The notes beneath the pieces are model-generated. The model ran no database searches, was not told the origin of the DNA, and saw nothing but the letters and a program-made list of their open reading frames with translations. DNA of 64,000 bases, taken from the NCBI RefSeq assembly GCF_003482105.1, contig NZ_QULM01000001.1, positions 124,001 through 188,000 of the forward strand, in the 5' to 3' direction. This document shows positions 62,419 to 64,000 of this stretch, in pieces. Source of the stretch: Coprococcus sp. OM04-5BH. Lineage in GTDB: Bacteria > Bacillota > Clostridia > Lachnospirales > Lachnospiraceae. A program made the position numbers and the translations under genes. Positions within the stretch are counted from its first letter, which is position 1, and every line of letters starts with the position of its first letter.

Positions 62419-63474
62419 TTAATCAAAAACCTTCTTAAGCACTTCGTCATTATAAAGGACTTCTTTTGCCTTATCCCTGTACTGCTGCTCATGGAGATAA
62501 GTGTGTCTGTGCGGCTTGATGGATGGTGCCATATCTATAGCCGCAGCGAAATCCTCTCTCTTAAGATCAAGGGTACTTACATAATCCCAGAAGCCGGTCT
62601 TCTCAAATATCGCATTTACCCTGACATATCTGTGATCCTGAACCACTGCCATAATGTATGTGGCAATGCCCACCTGGATGCCGTGAAGCTGCGGTTTCTC
62701 AAGCATTTTATCCAGTGCATGGGATATGAGATGTTCACTGCCCGAGGTAGGTGTACTGCCGCCGGCGATCTCATTTGCAACTCCACTCATGGCAAGGGAG
62801 TCTAACAGCTCCTTGAGGAACAGATCATCATGTATAGTTTCAAATGGTGTACGGACAAAGCTGTTCACAGCCTTCTTGGCGATCATAACAGCGAAGTCGT
62901 TCATCTCGCTGTAGCCGTTGCTGGACTCAAATAACCAGTCATAGAGGGCTGTGATCTTTGACACCATGTCACCTATGCCTGAATATATGAACCTGTCCGG
63001 TGCACTCTTTATTATCTCCGTATCTGCAATGATACCGTATGCCATTCTTGCAGGCACTGAAGTTCTCCTGCCATTGACAATAAGGGAAGCACTGGCAGAG
63101 GAAAACCCATCAGATGATGAAGATGTAGGAATACTTATAAACGGAAGCTTTCTTAAATATGACGCATATTTCGCCGCGTCTATAACCTTTCCCCCACCGA
63201 TACCTACGATAGCCTGTGCCTTTGCATCTATGTTAAATGCCAGCTCAATAATGTCATTTATATTGACCGTATCCAACTCCCTGTATTCCAGAACCTTTAT
63301 ATCCTTCTCCTTAAGAGAGCCCATAACTCCCGCTCCGAACATGTCAATAAGTCCGTTTCCAAAATAAATAACTGCATTGTGCATACCTGCATTTGCAAGG
63401 TATGTGCCAAGATCATTAAGAGCCCCCTTTCCTATCTTAAGAATTGTTGGTATAGCAATATGACTTCCTGCCAT
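62419..63474 (-). CDS. Iron-containing alcohol dehydrogenase, glycerol-1-phosphate dehydrogenase (AraM/EgsA)-like
   Basis: This 351-residue NAD(P)- and metal-dependent dehydrogenase shows the dinucleotide loop VGIGGGKVIDAAKYAS near residue 92 and ISIPTSSSSDGFSSASASL near residue 113. Metal ligands lie in GIGDMVSKITALYDW, SEHLISHALDKM and LHGIQVG. The sequence fits the glycerol-1-phosphate dehydrogenase group better than glycerol dehydrogenase. In Bacillus AraM makes sn-glycerol 1-phosphate for an archaeal-type ether lipid. Here no partner gene is visible. GGGAGG precedes the ATG. Confidence 0.85.
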   Translation of the reverse strand: MAGSHIAIPTILKIGKGALNDLGTYLANAGMHNAVIYFGNGLIDMFGAGVMGSLKEKDIKVLEYRELDTVNINDIIELAFNIDAKAQAIVGIGGGKVIDAAKYASYLRKLPFISIPTSSSSDGFSSASASLIVNGRRTSVPARMAYGIIADTEIIKSAPDRFIYSGIGDMVSKITALYDWLFESSNGYSEMNDFAVMIAKKAVNSFVRTPFETIHDDLFLKELLDSLAMSGVANEIAGGSTPTSGSEHLISHALDKMLEKPQLHGIQVGIATYIMAVVQDHRYVRVNAIFEKTGFWDYVSTLDLKREDFAAAIDMAPSIKPHRHTYLHEQQYRDKAKEVLYNDEVLKKVFD

Positions 63475-63567
63475 AATAATTTCCTCCCTTCCATATTACC
63501 CTGATACAGACACCATTATATCAGATATTACAGGTGCGTGGTGTCGATTTACACAAATTTATATATA

Positions 63568-63602
63568 CAAAAATTCCGGTGCACAAAACACCGGAATTTT
63601 TA
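63568..63602. terminator. Bidirectional terminator between the surface-repeat fragment and the dehydrogenase gene
   Basis: The perfect 13-bp stem AAAAATTCCGGTG/CACCGGAATTTTT has a 7-base loop and T runs on both strands. Confidence 0.92.
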
Positions 63603-63670
63603 TTGCAGGGATACAGACAGCCACCAATGATGGTCTTTTCCCTTTTATATCAGAAAAGCAATCATAAACA

Positions 63671-63886
63671 TTATGCTCTGCTTACCTTTCTGCCATTTTT
63701 AACGTAATATCTGTGTCCATTTGTATATGTAACATAGCCTGTGTAACTGAAATCAACCTTACCGTTCTTCACATAGTACCATACATTGTTGTACTTGATC
63801 AGTGTCTCTGCTGCGAAATTGACCTTGCCATTCTCTACGAACCACCAGCTGTTATTATACTTTATATTCTGATAAATTTTATTCAC
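63671..63886 (-). CDS. Fragment of a cell-wall repeat protein (three WYYVKNGKV-type repeats)
   Basis: A 71-codon frame begins with GTG at 63886, overlaps the end of the permease gene by 8 bases, and ends at 63671. It consists of three 20-22-residue repeats (WWFVENGKVNFAAETL, WYYVKNGKVDFSYTGY, HRYYVKNGRKVSRA) of the kind found at the C-terminus of large secreted surface proteins. There is no signal peptide and no ribosome site. It is probably the tail of a disrupted gene; translation coupled to the permease gene is possible. Confidence 0.55.
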   Translation of the reverse strand: MNKIYQNIKYNNSWWFVENGKVNFAAETLIKYNNVWYYVKNGKVDFSYTGYVTYTNGHRYYVKNGRKVSRA

Positions 63887-64000
63887 TTCTGAGTGCTATG
63901 ACCGGATCCTTCTTGGCTGCCATCTTTGATGGTATAAGTCCACCGATCAATGTCAGGATCACACTGATGATAACCAGTGCAAGTCCACCCTTCCAAGGAA
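63879..64000 (-). CDS. C-terminal end of an FtsX/MacB-type ABC permease (partial, runs off right edge)
   Basis: The last 39 codons are visible, reading LALVIISVILTLIGGLIPSK and then MAAKKDPVIALRSE before TAA at 63881-63879. A final membrane helix followed by the P-S-K-x-A-A-K-x-D-P-V-x-A-L-R ending is the standard C-terminus of MacB/FtsX permeases. The rest of the gene, and presumably its ATPase, lies beyond 64000. Confidence 0.85.
   Translation of the reverse strand, partial: PWKGGLALVIISVILTLIGGLIPSKMAAKKDPVIALRSE

Noticed and set aside
62218..62805. Plus-strand open frame of 195 codons and minus-strand frame 62154-62492
   Set aside because: Both run across the edge of the palindromic element and the dehydrogenase gene without ribosome sites or protein-like composition.

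Overview
The window looks like a chromosomal segment of a low-to-mid GC, spore-forming member of the Clostridia, most likely Lachnospiraceae. The evidence is spoVT behind a sigma-G-type promoter, two T-box leaders, a class II galT, a group B [FeFe]-hydrogenase, ECF and SBP-permease fusions, and cell-wall repeat motifs of the kind seen in that family. The species is not determinable from sequence reading alone. Almost all genes lie on the minus strand. The exceptions are cstA, an araC-type regulator, a MATE transporter and a very small membrane-peptide gene.

Layout. 1-2880: spoVT (cut by the left edge) and a T-box-controlled cstA-type transporter. 2889-6913: a CMD-cupin protein, a flavodoxin, a LysR regulator, a ketopantoate-reductase-like enzyme, a Cys-cluster protein and an AraC remnant. 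7002-14291: a complete trp operon in the order trpD-C-F-B-A-E-G behind a Trp T-box, with a large palindromic repeat between trpF and trpB. 14470-14829: a compact unit resembling a type I toxin-antitoxin locus. 15029-26232: GNAT, two TetR-linked ABC exporters with recognisable operators, and small membrane and hydrolase genes. 26250-33494: an alanine/sodium symporter, a phosphatidylethanolamine pathway (pssA, psd), a flippase-like protein and a DHHW/MBOAT acyl-transfer pair. 33755-37555: a 1266-residue LacI-like/GGDEF/EAL/beta-solenoid protein. 37712-43085: galK-galT-galE and a divergent AraC regulator. 43313-54108: a cobalamin-riboswitch-led gene series with two DUF4430 proteins (one built like eukaryotic intrinsic factor), EcfT, a fused EcfA-EcfA-S protein, a YkgJ-type protein and an amino-acid ABC transporter whose binding domain is circularly permuted. 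54197-64000: LURP-one protein, MATE exporter, GNAT, acyl-CoA synthetase plus thioesterase, group B hydrogenase, a long tandem-repeat array inside a palindromic element, a glycerol-1-phosphate dehydrogenase-like enzyme, and pieces of a surface protein and an FtsX-type permease at the right edge.

How the genes work together. Tryptophan supply is controlled by a tRNA-sensing leader. The cstA transporter has a second such leader, probably reading tRNA-Tyr. Vitamin B12 appears to be captured outside the cell by transcobalamin-like proteins and imported by an ECF transporter under B12 feedback. Galactose enters the Leloir pathway through galKTE. Two exporters are each paired with a TetR repressor, and putative operators overlap their promoters.

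The strongest candidates for undescribed biology are: the B12 capture operon; the small membrane peptide with a convergent antisense RNA; a three-copy family of 176-1055 bp palindromic elements whose arms differ between copies but stay self-complementary; the permuted SBP-permease; and the cytoplasmic beta-solenoid fused to a c-di-GMP phosphodiesterase.
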